The notes: generated by a model not told the origin, from the sequence alone. A stretch of DNA of 64,000 bases from Amycolatopsis mongoliensis (GCF_030285665.1 NZ_CP127295.1:8680001-8744000); one strand, 5' to 3'. Numbered from the stretch's first letter, positions 1 through 8,911 are shown. Made by a program: numbers and translations.

Positions 1-44
1 CCGTCGAGGACCTCACCCGGTTCGTCTACTCGGAGCAGCGATGA
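1..44 (+). CDS. C-terminal tail of a probable dehydrogenase E1 alpha subunit (partial)
   Basis: Only the last 13 codons are inside the window, ending in a TGA that shares bases with the ATG of the next gene (ATGA at 41-44). The tail itself is too short to identify. The next two genes are E1 beta and E2 of a 2-oxoacid dehydrogenase, and E1 alpha normally precedes E1 beta in such operons, so E1 alpha is inferred from position only. Confidence 0.6.
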   Translation, partial: VEDLTRFVYSEQR

Positions 45-1012
45 AGACCACCTACCGTGAAGCGTGCCGCGAGGCATTGCGCGACGCGCTCACCCGCGAC
101 GACCGCGTGTTCCTGATGGGCGAGGACGTCGGGGCCTACGGTGGCTGCTTCGCCGTGAGCCTCGGTCTGCTCGAGGAGTTCGGCCCGGAGCGCGTCCGGG
201 ACACCCCGCTGTCGGAGTCCGCGTTCGTCGGCGCCGGGATCGGCGCGGCGCTCGGCGGGCTGCGGCCCGTCGTCGAGATCATGACGGTGAACTTCAGCCT
301 GCTCGCGCTCGACCAGATCCTCAACAACGCGGCGACGCTGCTGCACATGTCCGGCGGGCAGCTCAACGTCCCGCTGGTCATCCGGATGACCACCGGTGCC
401 GGCCGCCAGCTCGCCGCGCAGCATTCGCACAGCCTCGAAGGCTGGTACGCCCACATCCCCGGGCTGCGCATCCTCGCGCCGGCGACCCTCGAAGACGCCC
501 GCGGCATGTTGTGGACGGCGCTGCAGGACCCCGATCCGGTGCTGCTGTTCGAGCACGGCACCCTCTACGGCATGTCGGGCGAGCTCGACGACGACGCCGG
601 GCCGGTCGACATCGACCGGGCCGCCGTCCGCCGGCCGGGCACCGACGTCACCGTCGTCGCCTACGGGGGCACGCTGGGCACCGCGCTCGACGCCGCGGAC
701 GACCTCGCGGGCACCGGGATCGACGCGGAGGTGATCGACCTGCGCACGCTGCGGCCGTTGGACATGCCGACGGTGCTGGGCTCGGTGGCCCGGACCCACC
801 GGCTCGTCGTCGTGGACGAAGGCTGGCGCAGCGGGAGCCTGTCGGCCGAGATCGCCGCCCGGGTCGCCGAAGAAGCCCTCTACGAGCTCGACGCCCCGAT
901 CGAGCGGGTCTGCACGGCGGAGGTGCCGATCCCCTACGCGAAGCACCTCGAAGAGGCCGCGCTCCCCCGGCGGGACGACGTCGTCGCGGCCGCGCGGCGG
1001 GCGGTGGGCTGA
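41..1012 (+). CDS. 2-oxoacid (pyruvate-type) dehydrogenase E1 component, beta subunit
   Basis: This 323-residue protein has the usual length and layout of E1 beta subunits. An N-terminal pyrimidine-binding half begins with the family motif GEDVGAYGG near residue 28 and contains [13 protein letters not shown]-terminal transketolase-like half carries VVDEGWRSG and ends with [11 protein letters not shown]. With E1 alpha it would decarboxylate a 2-oxoacid on thiamine diphosphate and pass the acyl group to the E2 lipoyl arm. The start overlaps the upstream stop (ATGA), and E2 begins one base after its stop, so the genes are translationally coupled. Pyruvate, acetoin and branched-chain 2-oxoacids are all possible substrates; the sequence alone does not decide. 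Confidence 0.9.
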   Translation: MKTTYREACREALRDALTRDDRVFLMGEDVGAYGGCFAVSLGLLEEFGPERVRDTPLSESAFVGAGIGAALGGLRPVVEIMTVNFSLLALDQILNNAATLLHMSGGQLNVPLVIRMTTGAGRQLAAQHSHSLEGWYAHIPGLRILAPATLEDARGMLWTALQDPDPVLLFEHGTLYGMSGELDDDAGPVDIDRAAVRRPGTDVTVVAYGGTLGTALDAADDLAGTGIDAEVIDLRTLRPLDMPTVLGSVARTHRLVVVDEGWRSGSLSAEIAARVAEEALYELDAPIERVCTAEVPIPYAKHLEEAALPRRDDVVAAARRAVG

Positions 1013-1013
1013 G

Positions 1014-2336
1014 ATGGGTGCGTTCCGGATGCCCTCCCTCGGCGCGGACATGGACGAAGGCACCGTCATCGAATGGCTCGTCAAGCCCGGCGACCAGGTC
1101 CACCGCGGCGACATCGTCGCGGTCGTCGACACGGCGAAGTCGGCTGTCGAAGTCGAGTGCTTCGAAACCGGCGCGGTCGGCGAGATCCTCGTTCCCGCCG
1201 GCGAGAAGGTCCCGGTCGGGACTCCGCTGGCCATGATCGGCGCCGGCCCGGCACCACCCCCCACTCCACCTACCCCACTGACCACGCCGCCCGGCGGCGT
1301 CACCGGCGTGGCCGCCGGGAAGTCCGCGAAGCCCCGGCGGCCCGCCACCCCGGCGCACCCACCGCCCGCGTCCCCGCCGGTCCGCACGTTCGCCGCCCAG
1401 GCCGGGGTCGACCTCGCCACCGTGCACGGCACGGGCCGCGGCGGCGCCATCACCCGTGCCGACGTCCAGCGTGCCGCGCAGTCCGCCGCCGCCGTCCCGG
1501 CCGAGCCGCAGCCCGGCCGTGCCCGCGTTTCGCCCTACGCCCGGCGCCTGGCCGCCGAACGCGGGATCGGCCTGCCCGCGACACCGGGCGAACTCGTCCG
1601 GGCACGGGACCTCCCCGGGGGCAACGGTGAAGCGAAAGCGCCTCCGCCCCCGGCCGCCCCGGCCGCGCGGCACGACGAGAGCATGCGCCAGGCGATCGCC
1701 GCCCTGATGGCCCGCTCGAAGCGCGAGATCCCGCACTACTACCTCACCGCCACCATCGATCTTCACACCGCGATCGAGTGGCTCACGGCGTACAACCGCA
1801 CCGTGCCGGTGACCGCCCGGGTGCTTCCCGCGGCCCTGCTCCTGAAGGCGGCCGCCCGCGCGGCCGTCCGCGTCCCCGAGCTGAACGGCCACTGGATCGA
1901 CGGTGCCTTCCGCCCGGCGGCCGAGGTCCGGCTCGGGGTCGCCGTCGCCCTGCGCGGCGGCGGGCTGCTCACGCCGGCCATCAGCGGTGCCGACACCCTG
2001 ACGGTGCCGGACCTGATGACCCGGCTGCGCGAGCTGGTGGGCCGGGCCCGCGGCGCCCGGCTGCGCGCCTCGGACCTCGCCGAGCCCACCATCACCGTGA
2101 CCAACCTCGGCGACCTCGGCGTGGAATCCGTGCACGGCGTCATCTACCCGCCGCAGGTCGCACTGCTGGGATTCGGCGCCGTCGCCGAGCGGCCCTGGGC
2201 CGTCGACGGCCTGCTCGGCGTCCGGCCCCTGGTGACCGCGACGCTGTCGGCCGACCACCGCGCCAGCGACGGCGCCGTCGGTGCCCGCTTCCTGCACACG
2301 ATCGACACCCTGCTGCAAACCCCGGAGGAGCTATGA
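1014..2336 (+). CDS. Dihydrolipoamide acyltransferase (E2) of the same complex
   Basis: The 440-residue protein shows the canonical E2 order. An N-terminal lipoyl domain has its lipoylation lysine at about residue 42 in VDTAKSAVEVE. A Pro/Ala-rich linker follows, then a peripheral-subunit-binding domain (FAAQAGVDLATVHGTGRGG), a second binding-domain-like stretch (SPYARRLAAERGI), and a C-terminal acyltransferase domain with the catalytic DHRASDG (His about 415). It moves the acyl group from E1 to CoA and forms the core of the complex. It sits between E1 beta and an acyl carrier protein gene whose ATG overlaps its stop. No E3 (lipoamide dehydrogenase) is present in the window, so that subunit must come from elsewhere. 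Confidence 0.92.
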   Translation: MGAFRMPSLGADMDEGTVIEWLVKPGDQVHRGDIVAVVDTAKSAVEVECFETGAVGEILVPAGEKVPVGTPLAMIGAGPAPPPTPPTPLTTPPGGVTGVAAGKSAKPRRPATPAHPPPASPPVRTFAAQAGVDLATVHGTGRGGAITRADVQRAAQSAAAVPAEPQPGRARVSPYARRLAAERGIGLPATPGELVRARDLPGGNGEAKAPPPPAAPAARHDESMRQAIAALMARSKREIPHYYLTATIDLHTAIEWLTAYNRTVPVTARVLPAALLLKAAARAAVRVPELNGHWIDGAFRPAAEVRLGVAVALRGGGLLTPAISGADTLTVPDLMTRLRELVGRARGARLRASDLAEPTITVTNLGDLGVESVHGVIYPPQVALLGFGAVAERPWAVDGLLGVRPLVTATLSADHRASDGAVGARFLHTIDTLLQTPEEL

Positions 2337-2587
2337 CCACCGAAACGCCGACCCGCGAGGGCGCCGACCGGATCACCAGGACCGCGCTGCTCACCGTGGC
2401 ACCGGAAGCCGAGCTCGACACGCTGAGCCCCGGCGAAAACCTGCGCGAGGCGCTGGAGCTGGACTCCATGGACTTCCTGGCGTTCGCCGAGCAGCTGTCC
2501 GAAGCGACCGGGCGGCGCATCGACGAATCCGACTACGACCGCCTGACCACGCTCGAATCCTGCATCGAGTTCCTGAGCGGCCGCTGA
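2333..2587 (+). CDS. Acyl carrier protein
   Basis: This 84-residue acidic protein has a single phosphopantetheine attachment motif, LELDSMDFLAF, with the serine at residue 45, and the four-helix acyl-carrier pattern around it. The ATG overlaps the E2 stop (ATGA), with GGAGGAG just upstream. An ACP as the last gene of a dehydrogenase E1-E2 operon is uncommon. It suggests, as an inference, that the acyl group made by the complex is handed to a carrier protein rather than only to CoA, or that the ACP receives the E2 product for a synthesis reaction. It could also simply be a co-transcribed ACP of unrelated use. Confidence 0.88.
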   Translation: MTTETPTREGADRITRTALLTVAPEAELDTLSPGENLREALELDSMDFLAFAEQLSEATGRRIDESDYDRLTTLESCIEFLSGR

Positions 2588-2600
2588 CCGGCCGGCACGC

Positions 2601-4013
2601 TCACAGGACAGCGGGCTCTTCGTTGCCGGCCGCCCGGATCGCCCGGCGGACCGGCACGAGCGCCATCAGCACCAGGCCCGCAGCGAAGAACACCACCAGC
2701 GAGATGATCGCGTACCGGTAGGAGCCGGTCGCCTGGGCCATCCCGGCGAACAGGAACGGCCCCAGCCACGACGTCGCCCGCTCGCCGACTTCGTAGACCG
2801 AGAAGTACTGCGCTTCCCGGCCCGGCGGGACCATCTGGCTGAACAGCGACCGCGACAGCGCGTTCGTCCCGCCGAGCACGAGCCCGATGCCCGCCGCCAG
2901 CAGGAGGTACTGCACCAGCCGGCCGGGCTGGACGAAGAACGCCGACCCGACCACCAGCACCCAGACCGCCAGGCTGCCCATGATCGTCTTCTTCGCGCCG
3001 AACCGCCGCGCGACCAGCCCGTGTAGCATCCCGCCGGCGAACGCGACGAACTGCACCACGAGGATCGTGGCGATCAGCACCGTGTCGGAGAACCGCAGCT
3101 CCTCGCTGCCGTACTGGGCCGAGACGTTGGCCACGGTGGAGATCCCGTCGGTGTAGACCAGGTAGGTCCCCAGGAACGCCAGCGTGAGCGGGAACGCCTT
3201 CGCCGCACGCACCGTACGGCCGAGTTCCCGGAACCCGGCGACGAGCACCGACCCGTCGCGGCCGACCGCCGCCGCCGGGTGCCCGCGCAACGCCCGCAGC
3301 GGGATGAGGGTGAAGAGGGCCCACCACAGACCGGACGTCACGAACGCGATCTGGGCGGAATTCGCCACGCTGAGCCCCAGCGCGTCGTGGAACAGGTACA
3401 CGCCCAGCTGGACCACCAGGGCCAGCCCGCCGCCCAGGTAGCCGAACGCCCAGCCGCGGGTGGACAGGCCGTCCCGTTCGTCGGCCGTGGCGATCTCCGG
3501 CAGGAACGAGTAGTAGATCACCACGGACGTCCCGTACCCGATGTTGCCGAGCACGAACAGCACCGCACCCAGCTGCCAGTTCGCCCCGGTGACCAAGGCC
3601 ATCAGCGCCGTCGCCGCGGCGCCGCCGAAGGCGAAGACGGCCAGCATCCGCCGCTTGGCCCGGGTGCGGTCGGCGATCGCGCCCATGATCGGCAGCACCA
3701 GCACCTGGATCACCGTCGCCACCGAAAGCAGGTAGCCCCACAGCGAACCGGCCGGGAAGTGCGCACCGAGCACCCCGATGGCGCAGTCGCGCAGCTTGTC
3801 GCGGTTGCCGTCCGCGTCGACGGGGCACGGGTCCGGACCGTTGAGCGCGGTGTCGCGCCGCGCGGCTTCGGCGGCCACCGCGGTCAGGTACAACGCACCG
3901 AACACCGTGGTGACCGAGGTCGGGAACACCGAGTTCGCCCAGTCGTACCAGACCCAGCCCCGTTGCTCGCGCCGCCGGCCGGCGTCGCGGCCGGTCCCGT
4001 CCGGCGCGGCCAT
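2601..4013 (-). CDS. UMF1/Atg22-family MFS transporter
   Basis: The 470-residue protein has about twelve hydrophobic segments. It opens with the signature of the UMF1 (Atg22-like) branch of the major facilitator superfamily, GWVWYDWANSVFPTSV near residue 17. Members are putative exporters; the yeast relative Atg22 releases amino acids from the vacuole, and the bacterial substrate is unknown. The chosen ATG (4013) shares one base with the stop of the upstream nicotinate phosphoribosyltransferase gene (TGATG), so the two are coupled. A longer reading upstream would run inside that gene and adds only Arg/Ala-rich sequence. It ends 13 bp from the convergent ACP gene. Confidence 0.88.
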   Translation of the reverse strand: MAAPDGTGRDAGRRREQRGWVWYDWANSVFPTSVTTVFGALYLTAVAAEAARRDTALNGPDPCPVDADGNRDKLRDCAIGVLGAHFPAGSLWGYLLSVATVIQVLVLPIMGAIADRTRAKRRMLAVFAFGGAAATALMALVTGANWQLGAVLFVLGNIGYGTSVVIYYSFLPEIATADERDGLSTRGWAFGYLGGGLALVVQLGVYLFHDALGLSVANSAQIAFVTSGLWWALFTLIPLRALRGHPAAAVGRDGSVLVAGFRELGRTVRAAKAFPLTLAFLGTYLVYTDGISTVANVSAQYGSEELRFSDTVLIATILVVQFVAFAGGMLHGLVARRFGAKKTIMGSLAVWVLVVGSAFFVQPGRLVQYLLLAAGIGLVLGGTNALSRSLFSQMVPPGREAQYFSVYEVGERATSWLGPFLFAGMAQATGSYRYAIISLVVFFAAGLVLMALVPVRRAIRAAGNEEPAVL

Positions 4014-5356
4014 CAGGCCGGAGCCGCCGCTGCGCGGTACCGGCGGACGAGCTGCTCGGTCAGCTCGCGCACGGCCGCGGACGGCCGGACCTCGAGCTGC
4101 TCGGGATCGTGCAGCCGGGAAACCGCATCGGGCAGCCACCGGACGTCCGCGGCCAGCCGTGCCCGTGCCTCGCCCACCCCGTCACCGCCGACCCGGCGTC
4201 CCGCTCGCATCACCGGCACGAGCAGCGGCTCGCCGCCCGCCGGGCACGGCTCTCCGCGCAACCCGATCACGTCCGGAACCCCTGGCGCCCCGCGGAAAAC
4301 CTGCTTCGCGCCCGGCGAGGACACCTTGCCCGTGGACAGCTTGAGGACCGGCGCGCCGTCGTACTCGACGAGCTTGTACGCACTGTCCAGGAACGGCGCG
4401 TCGGCGGAGACCCCGACCCTGGTGCCGATCCCGAACGCATCGATCGGCGCGCCCGCCGCGGTCAGCCGGGCCAGCGCGAACTCGTCGAGTCCGCCGCTGG
4501 CCATGATCCGCGCCCGAGGCAAGCCCGCCCGGTCCAGCAGGCCGCGCGCGGCGACCGCCAGCGCCCCGAGATCGCCGGAATCCAGCCGGATCCCTACCCT
4601 CGAGTCGGGCAGCCGCAACTCCCGGGCGACCTCGATGGCGGTCCGCACCCCGGAGACGGTGTCGTAGGTGTCGACGAGGAAGACCGGCGATTCGGGGAAA
4701 TCTTCCGCGAAGGCCCGGAACGCCGCGTGCTCGGACGGGAAGGCCAGGACGTAGGAGTGCGCCATCGTCCCGACGGGCCGGAGCCCGAACCGCCGCGCGG
4801 AGGCCACGTGGCTGGTGCCCGCGAAGCCCGCCACGGCGGTCGCGCGCGCTGTCGCGAACGCGGCGTCCGGACCGTGCGTCCGGCGCGCCGCGAAGTCGAC
4901 GAGGTCCGCGCCGGGCGCGGCGATCCGGCAGCGCACGGCCTTCGTGGCGATCGCGCACGCGTAGGTCGTGAAGTTCAGCAGCGCGGTCTCGACCAGTTGC
5001 GCCTGCGGCAGCGGCGCGGTGACCTCCAGCAGTGGCTCCCCCGGGCCGGCCACCCGCCCCTCCGGTATCGCGTGGACGTCACCGGTGAACCGGAGCCGGC
5101 CCAGCGCAGCGAGGTCCGGCGGGGTGAGACCCACCTCGTCCCGCAGGTACGCCAGGTCCGCTTCGCCGAAGCCGAATCCTTCGAGGAACTCCAGGCACTC
5201 CGCGAGCCCGGCGGTCACGAGGAAACCCCGGCCGGGCGGGAGGCGGCGCACGAAGAGACTGAACGTCGCGGGGCCCGTCATCCCCCGGCGGAGGTAGCTC
5301 GCGGCCATGCGGATCTCGTAGAGATCGGTGTGCAGGCCGCCGGCCGGCCCGGTCAC
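4013..5356 (-). CDS. pncB: Nicotinate phosphoribosyltransferase
   Basis: The enzyme joins nicotinate and PRPP to make nicotinate mononucleotide, the entry step of NAD salvage (Preiss-Handler route). The protein (447 aa) starts with HTDLYEIRMAASYLRRG and carries the family motifs GIRLDSGDLGALA and FGIGTRVGVSADAP. The GTG start overlaps the TGA of the small gene upstream (GTGA), and the next gene overlaps its stop, giving a three-gene coupled unit. In Mycobacterium tuberculosis the paralogue pncB2 belongs to the DosR dormancy regulon. A DosR-like box at 5665-5684 in front of this unit fits the same role here. Confidence 0.93.
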   Translation of the reverse strand: MTGPAGGLHTDLYEIRMAASYLRRGMTGPATFSLFVRRLPPGRGFLVTAGLAECLEFLEGFGFGEADLAYLRDEVGLTPPDLAALGRLRFTGDVHAIPEGRVAGPGEPLLEVTAPLPQAQLVETALLNFTTYACAIATKAVRCRIAAPGADLVDFAARRTHGPDAAFATARATAVAGFAGTSHVASARRFGLRPVGTMAHSYVLAFPSEHAAFRAFAEDFPESPVFLVDTYDTVSGVRTAIEVARELRLPDSRVGIRLDSGDLGALAVAARGLLDRAGLPRARIMASGGLDEFALARLTAAGAPIDAFGIGTRVGVSADAPFLDSAYKLVEYDGAPVLKLSTGKVSSPGAKQVFRGAPGVPDVIGLRGEPCPAGGEPLLVPVMRAGRRVGGDGVGEARARLAADVRWLPDAVSRLHDPEQLEVRPSAAVRELTEQLVRRYRAAAAPA

Positions 5357-5610
5357 CGGGGAACGGCCGGGCCGGCGTCCTCGTCCGGGAAGTCCGCCGG
5401 CGTCGGCTCGAGGATGTCGGTCTGCCGGTGGCGGAAGGCCAGGTCGTCGACCTCGCACGTCACGCCTTCGACCTCGCTCCAGTGGTCGACCACCGAGTTC
5501 GCTTCCTCGTCCGACTCGCAGAGCTGCCGCAGCAGCAGCCTGCCGTCCTGGTAGACCCTGACCTCGATCGTCCGGACGTCTTCCGGCGCGGTTCGCCACA
5601 TTTCGGTCAT
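5353..5610 (-). CDS. Small acidic protein of unknown function, first gene of the pncB unit
   Basis: I do not recognise this 85-residue protein. It begins MTEMWRTAPEDVRTIEVRVY and is predicted to be a compact alpha/beta domain: two beta-like strands (TIEVRVYQDGRLLLRQL), a helix (ESDEEANSVVDHWSE) and a further strand pair (GVTCEVDDLAF), followed by an acidic, disordered tail. It has two cysteines and no membrane segment. Its stop overlaps the GTG of pncB, so the two proteins are probably made in matched amounts. The upstream DosR-like half-site TAAGTCCCGAA suggests induction by a dormancy-type regulator. Confidence 0.75.
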   Translation of the reverse strand: MTEMWRTAPEDVRTIEVRVYQDGRLLLRQLCESDEEANSVVDHWSEVEGVTCEVDDLAFRHRQTDILEPTPADFPDEDAGPAVPR

Positions 5611-5664
5611 ACCGGCAGCGTGCTCCGGACGACACCTCCCCGCCAGCGACTTCGGGCCCCGGAC

Positions 5665-5684
5665 CGGGAGCCGTAAGTCCCGAA
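5665..5684 (-). promoter_or_regulatory. DosR-like box for the leftward pncB unit
   Basis: The 20-mer CGGGAGCCGTAAGTCCCGAA matches the mycobacterial DosR consensus (TTSGGGACTWWAGTCCCSAA) at 15 of 20 positions, with a perfect right half (TAAGTCCCGAA). It lies 54 bp before the start of the leftward unit. A second GGGCCCCGGACC-like sequence is adjacent at 5653-5664. Function is inferred from the match and position. Confidence 0.5.
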
Positions 5685-5707
5685 GGGGAGCAAGGGGATC
5701 CCGGTCG

Positions 5708-5723
5708 AGGACCTTCGGCCCTT
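5708..5723 (+). promoter_or_regulatory. DosR-like box before the small lipoprotein gene
   Basis: AGGACCTTCGGCCCTT is an imperfect palindrome (AGGACC-TTC-GGCCCT) ending 33 bp before the GTG at 5757. Almost the same core, AGGACCTTCGGC, recurs at 29309-29320. It is one of about ten similar sites in the first 29 kb. Confidence 0.45.
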
Positions 5724-5756
5724 CTGCCGGGACATCGGGCCCTGGATGGTGGTGCC

Positions 5757-6089
5757 GTGGAATTCCGACAGCGCGCCGCCCTCCGGCGCCGGCTCACCGT
5801 CGCCGGGCTGGCCGCCGGCCTGGGAGTGCTCCTGGCCGGCTGCGCGCCGGCCGCGAACACCGTCGCCGACACCGCGCTGCAGCCCGGCTTCTGGCTCGGC
5901 CTGTGGCACGGCTTCATCTGCCCGATCACATTCCTGGTCTCGTTGTTCAACGACCACGTCGGCGTCTACGAGGTGCACAACAACGGGCACTGGTACGACT
6001 TCGGCTTCGTGTTCGGCATCCTGCTCGCCGCCAGCGTCTTCCACGGCCCGCAGTACGCGCGCCGCCGCCCCTCGCGGCGAGGCGACTAG
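5757..6089 (+). CDS. Small membrane lipoprotein of unknown function
   Basis: The 110-residue protein has an N-terminal signal ending in a lipobox (LLAGC, Cys about 29). An aromatic, strongly hydrophobic body follows (PGFWLGLWHGFICPITFLVSLFN), then a second membrane segment (FGFVFGILLAASVFHG) and a basic tail. It is probably anchored in the cytoplasmic membrane. I do not know its function. A DosR-like box lies directly upstream. Its TAG stop is supplied by the first bases (CTAG) of the inverted-repeat element that begins at 6086, so the original C-terminus may have been a few residues different. Confidence 0.72.
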   Translation: MEFRQRAALRRRLTVAGLAAGLGVLLAGCAPAANTVADTALQPGFWLGLWHGFICPITFLVSLFNDHVGVYEVHNNGHWYDFGFVFGILLAASVFHGPQYARRRPSRRGD

Positions 6090-6330
6090 TGTCGCGCGTC
6101 CGAGGTTCGTTGACAGGGCCCCGGCAGCGCGCGCTGCCGGGCGGAATCGTCCGGCTGGGGCATGGCCGCGAGGTGTCGATGGAGGATTTGGGACGCCGAG
6201 TGGCCAGAATCCTCCATCGACGGGCACCGAGGGCCCCTGCCGTGACGTGACCCTGACGGCGGAACCGTCGCCGGAGCTTCACTGGGCGAACCTGTTCTAG
6301 CGTCAAACAACTTGCGACGCGCGACACTAG
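6086..6330. mobile_element. MITE-like element with 15-bp perfect terminal inverted repeats
   Basis: The left end CTAGTGTCGCGCGTC (6086-6100) is repeated exactly in inverted orientation at 6316-6330 (GACGCGCGACACTAG). Similarity continues inwards for about 15 more bases (roughly GTT..TTGAC). The 245-bp interior has no credible gene but contains a perfect 20-bp palindrome (6121-6140) and a 14-bp perfect stem (6175-6188 with 6208-6221). This is the structure of a non-autonomous miniature inverted-repeat transposable element. No clear target duplication is seen beyond the CTAG at each end. The family is not identified. Confidence 0.65.
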
Positions 6331-6340
6331 CGCGGCTCCG

Positions 6341-8911
6341 TCACCGTGCCCGGCGGGCGAGCCGGGCGCGCAGTACTTTGTGGACGGTGTCCGCGAGCCA
6401 CACCACCGGCACCGCGAGCAGCGCCCAGGCCCACCCGGACCACCCCGGCAGCGTGCCGCCGAGCAGCGACGGCAGCGGCGGCAGCAGCAGGAACACCGCC
6501 AGCATCGCCACTTCGAACAGGACCGCGTAGGCGAGCAGCGGGTTGCCGCGCCAGCCGATCCGCCCGACCCAGCGGGATTCGCTGCGGCACGCGAAGGCGT
6601 TGGCGAGCTGGCCGAGCACGATCGAGGAGAACGCCGTGCCGGAAGCGATCGCGAGCAACGGCCCGCCGGGCACGGTCCCGAACTGCCAGCCGCCCGCGAG
6701 CAGGACCGCCACGAAAGCCACCATCGAGGCCAGGGCCTCCGCCGGGCCCAGGACGCCGAACGCCCGGCGCACCACCCGGCCGTCGATCAGGTTGCCCCCG
6801 TGCGCGGGGCCCGACATCGTCCGGCGGTTGGGCGGCTCGGCACCCAGTGCCAGCGCGGGCAGCAGGTCCGTGCCGATGTCGAGGGCGAGCACCTGCAGGA
6901 CGGTGATCGCCAGCGGGATCTGCCCGCCCGAGAGCGCCCACACCACGAACGGCGTGAGCTCGGCGACGTTGTCGGTCAGGTGGTAGGTGAGGAACCGGCG
7001 GATGTTGGCGAAGGTCGCGCGCCCGAGCTCGATCGCTCCCACGATCGTGCCGAAGTGGTCGTCCAGCAGCACCAGGTCGGCGGCCTCGCGGGCGACGTCG
7101 CTGCCCGAGGCCCCCATCGCGACCCCGATGTCGGCCGTCCGCAGCGCCGGGCCGTCGTTCACCCCGTCCCCGGTCATCGCCACGACGTGCCCGCGCTCCT
7201 GCAGCACCCGGGCGATCCGCAGCTTCTCCTCCGGGGCGACGCGGGCCACGACGACCCCGTCGTGGTCGAGGAGCTCACCCAGCTCGTCGTCGCCGGCCGG
7301 CAGGTTCCTGCCTTCGACGACGAGGCGGTGTTCGCCGAGCAGGCCGACCTCGGCGGCGATCGCGGCGGCCGTGCCCGGGTGGTCCCCGGTGACCATGGCC
7401 AGCTTGATGCCGGCCTGCCGGCAGGACGCGATGGCCGCGCCGACGTCCGGCCGCGGCGGATCCTGGAGCCCGACCAGGCCGAGCAGTTCCAGCTCCTGCT
7501 CCGCCACCTCGTCGCCGCTCGCCGCCCGCACGCCACGCCGGCGCGCCACCGCGAGGACCCGGAGGCCGCGTTCGCTCATCGTCGTGACGGCCGCGGCGGC
7601 TTCACCGTTCTGGCCGGGGCACAAGGGCAGGACCGTGTCCGGCGCGCCGGTGACGTGCAGGCCGTCGGCGTCGACCAGGGACGAGCGCCGGCGGTGCGGG
7701 TCGAACGGGTACCGGGCGACCGGCGCGGGCGGCGCCGGGACGTGCGCCCGCGCGGCGAGCACGTGCAGCGCGACCTCCATCGGGTCGCCGACCGGGTGCC
7801 ACGTCCCGGCCCGCTCCATCGCGTGCGCGTCCGGCGAGCACCGTGCCGCGCTGTCGGCGAGCGCGGTGGCGGCCGCCACGGCTTCGGCGGGGCCGGTCAG
7901 CTCGCCGGCGGGCCGGTACCCCTCGCCGGCCACGTCGACGGAGCCGGCCGGGGTCCACACATGCACGACGGACATTTCGTTGCGGGTCAGCGTGCCGGTC
8001 TTGTCGGTGCAGATGAAGGTGGTCGCGCCCAGCGTTTCCACCGACTCCAGCCGGCGGACGAGCGCGTGCCGGCCCGCCATCTTCTGGGCGGCGCGGGCCA
8101 GGGACAACGTCACGGTCGGCAGCAGGCCCTCGGGGACCAGGGCCACGGTGACACCGATCGCGAACAGCAGGCTTTCGGTACTCGTCCGCCCGAGGCCGAG
8201 CGCGGCGAGGAAGAACACCACGCCGACGGCGACCGCGATCATCGCCACGACCCGCACGACGCGGTGCAGCTGCGCGGCGAGCGGGCTGCGCGGGCGGACC
8301 GCGCCGGCGGTGATCTCGGAGATCCCCGCGAGCCGGGTGCGGGCTCCGGTCGCCGTGATGACCGCGGCACCGTGGCCTTCGGTCACGTAGGTGCCCGCGT
8401 ACACGGGCTTGCCCTCGCCCGGCCGGACCGGCTTGCTCTCCCCGGTGAGCATCGACTCGTCGACCGACAGGCGCCCGCTTTCCACGAGGGTGGCGTCGGC
8501 GCACACCCGGTCGCCCGCCTCGAGCAGCACCAGGTCACCGGCCACCAGCTCGACGGCGTCGACGACGAGGGCCTTGCCGTCGCGGCGCACGGTGGCCCGG
8601 ACGGGCAGCAGGTCCCGCAACCGCTCGGCGGCCCGGTCGGCGCGGTACTCCTGGGCGAAGGAAAACGCGCCGTTCAGGACCACGACGACGGCGATCGCGA
8701 TCGCCAGCGCGGGCATGCCCGCGAGCAGCGCCAGGCCGGCCGCGACCCACAGCATGAGGGCGAAGAAGTGCAGCATCTGCCCCGCCAGCACCAGCAGCGG
8801 GTTCCGCCGGTGCGGAGCGGGCAACGTGTTCGGCCCGTCGCGGCGCAACCTCAGCGCGGCTTCCCCCGCCGTCAGGCCGGTCGCCCGGCCCGTCGTCTGT
8901 GCGTGCGCCAC
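6341..8911 (-). CDS. P-type cation-transporting ATPase (PEGL type, CtpF-like)
   Basis: This 856-residue pump has a complete P2-type layout. There is a cation-ATPase N-terminal domain, an actuator domain with LTGES at about 155-159, VPEGL in the fourth membrane helix near 260, the phosphorylated aspartate in CTDKTGTLT at about 303, the hinge motif TGDGVNDGPAL, and a C-terminal membrane block with GAEPPNRRTM. It should couple ATP hydrolysis to export of a cation such as Ca2+, Na+ or H+; the ion cannot be read from the sequence. I prefer the GTG at 8911 (VAHAQTTGRATGLTAGEA) to an ATG at 9010, because the longer form would place the box at 9017-9036 against its start. Mycobacterial ctpF is a DosR-regulon gene. 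Confidence 0.9.
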   Translation of the reverse strand: MAHAQTTGRATGLTAGEAALRLRRDGPNTLPAPHRRNPLLVLAGQMLHFFALMLWVAAGLALLAGMPALAIAIAVVVVLNGAFSFAQEYRADRAAERLRDLLPVRATVRRDGKALVVDAVELVAGDLVLLEAGDRVCADATLVESGRLSVDESMLTGESKPVRPGEGKPVYAGTYVTEGHGAAVITATGARTRLAGISEITAGAVRPRSPLAAQLHRVVRVVAMIAVAVGVVFFLAALGLGRTSTESLLFAIGVTVALVPEGLLPTVTLSLARAAQKMAGRHALVRRLESVETLGATTFICTDKTGTLTRNEMSVVHVWTPAGSVDVAGEGYRPAGELTGPAEAVAAATALADSAARCSPDAHAMERAGTWHPVGDPMEVALHVLAARAHVPAPPAPVARYPFDPHRRRSSLVDADGLHVTGAPDTVLPLCPGQNGEAAAAVTTMSERGLRVLAVARRRGVRAASGDEVAEQELELLGLVGLQDPPRPDVGAAIASCRQAGIKLAMVTGDHPGTAAAIAAEVGLLGEHRLVVEGRNLPAGDDELGELLDHDGVVVARVAPEEKLRIARVLQERGHVVAMTGDGVNDGPALRTADIGVAMGASGSDVAREAADLVLLDDHFGTIVGAIELGRATFANIRRFLTYHLTDNVAELTPFVVWALSGGQIPLAITVLQVLALDIGTDLLPALALGAEPPNRRTMSGPAHGGNLIDGRVVRRAFGVLGPAEALASMVAFVAVLLAGGWQFGTVPGGPLLAIASGTAFSSIVLGQLANAFACRSESRWVGRIGWRGNPLLAYAVLFEVAMLAVFLLLPPLPSLLGGTLPGWSGWAWALLAVPVVWLADTVHKVLRARLARRAR

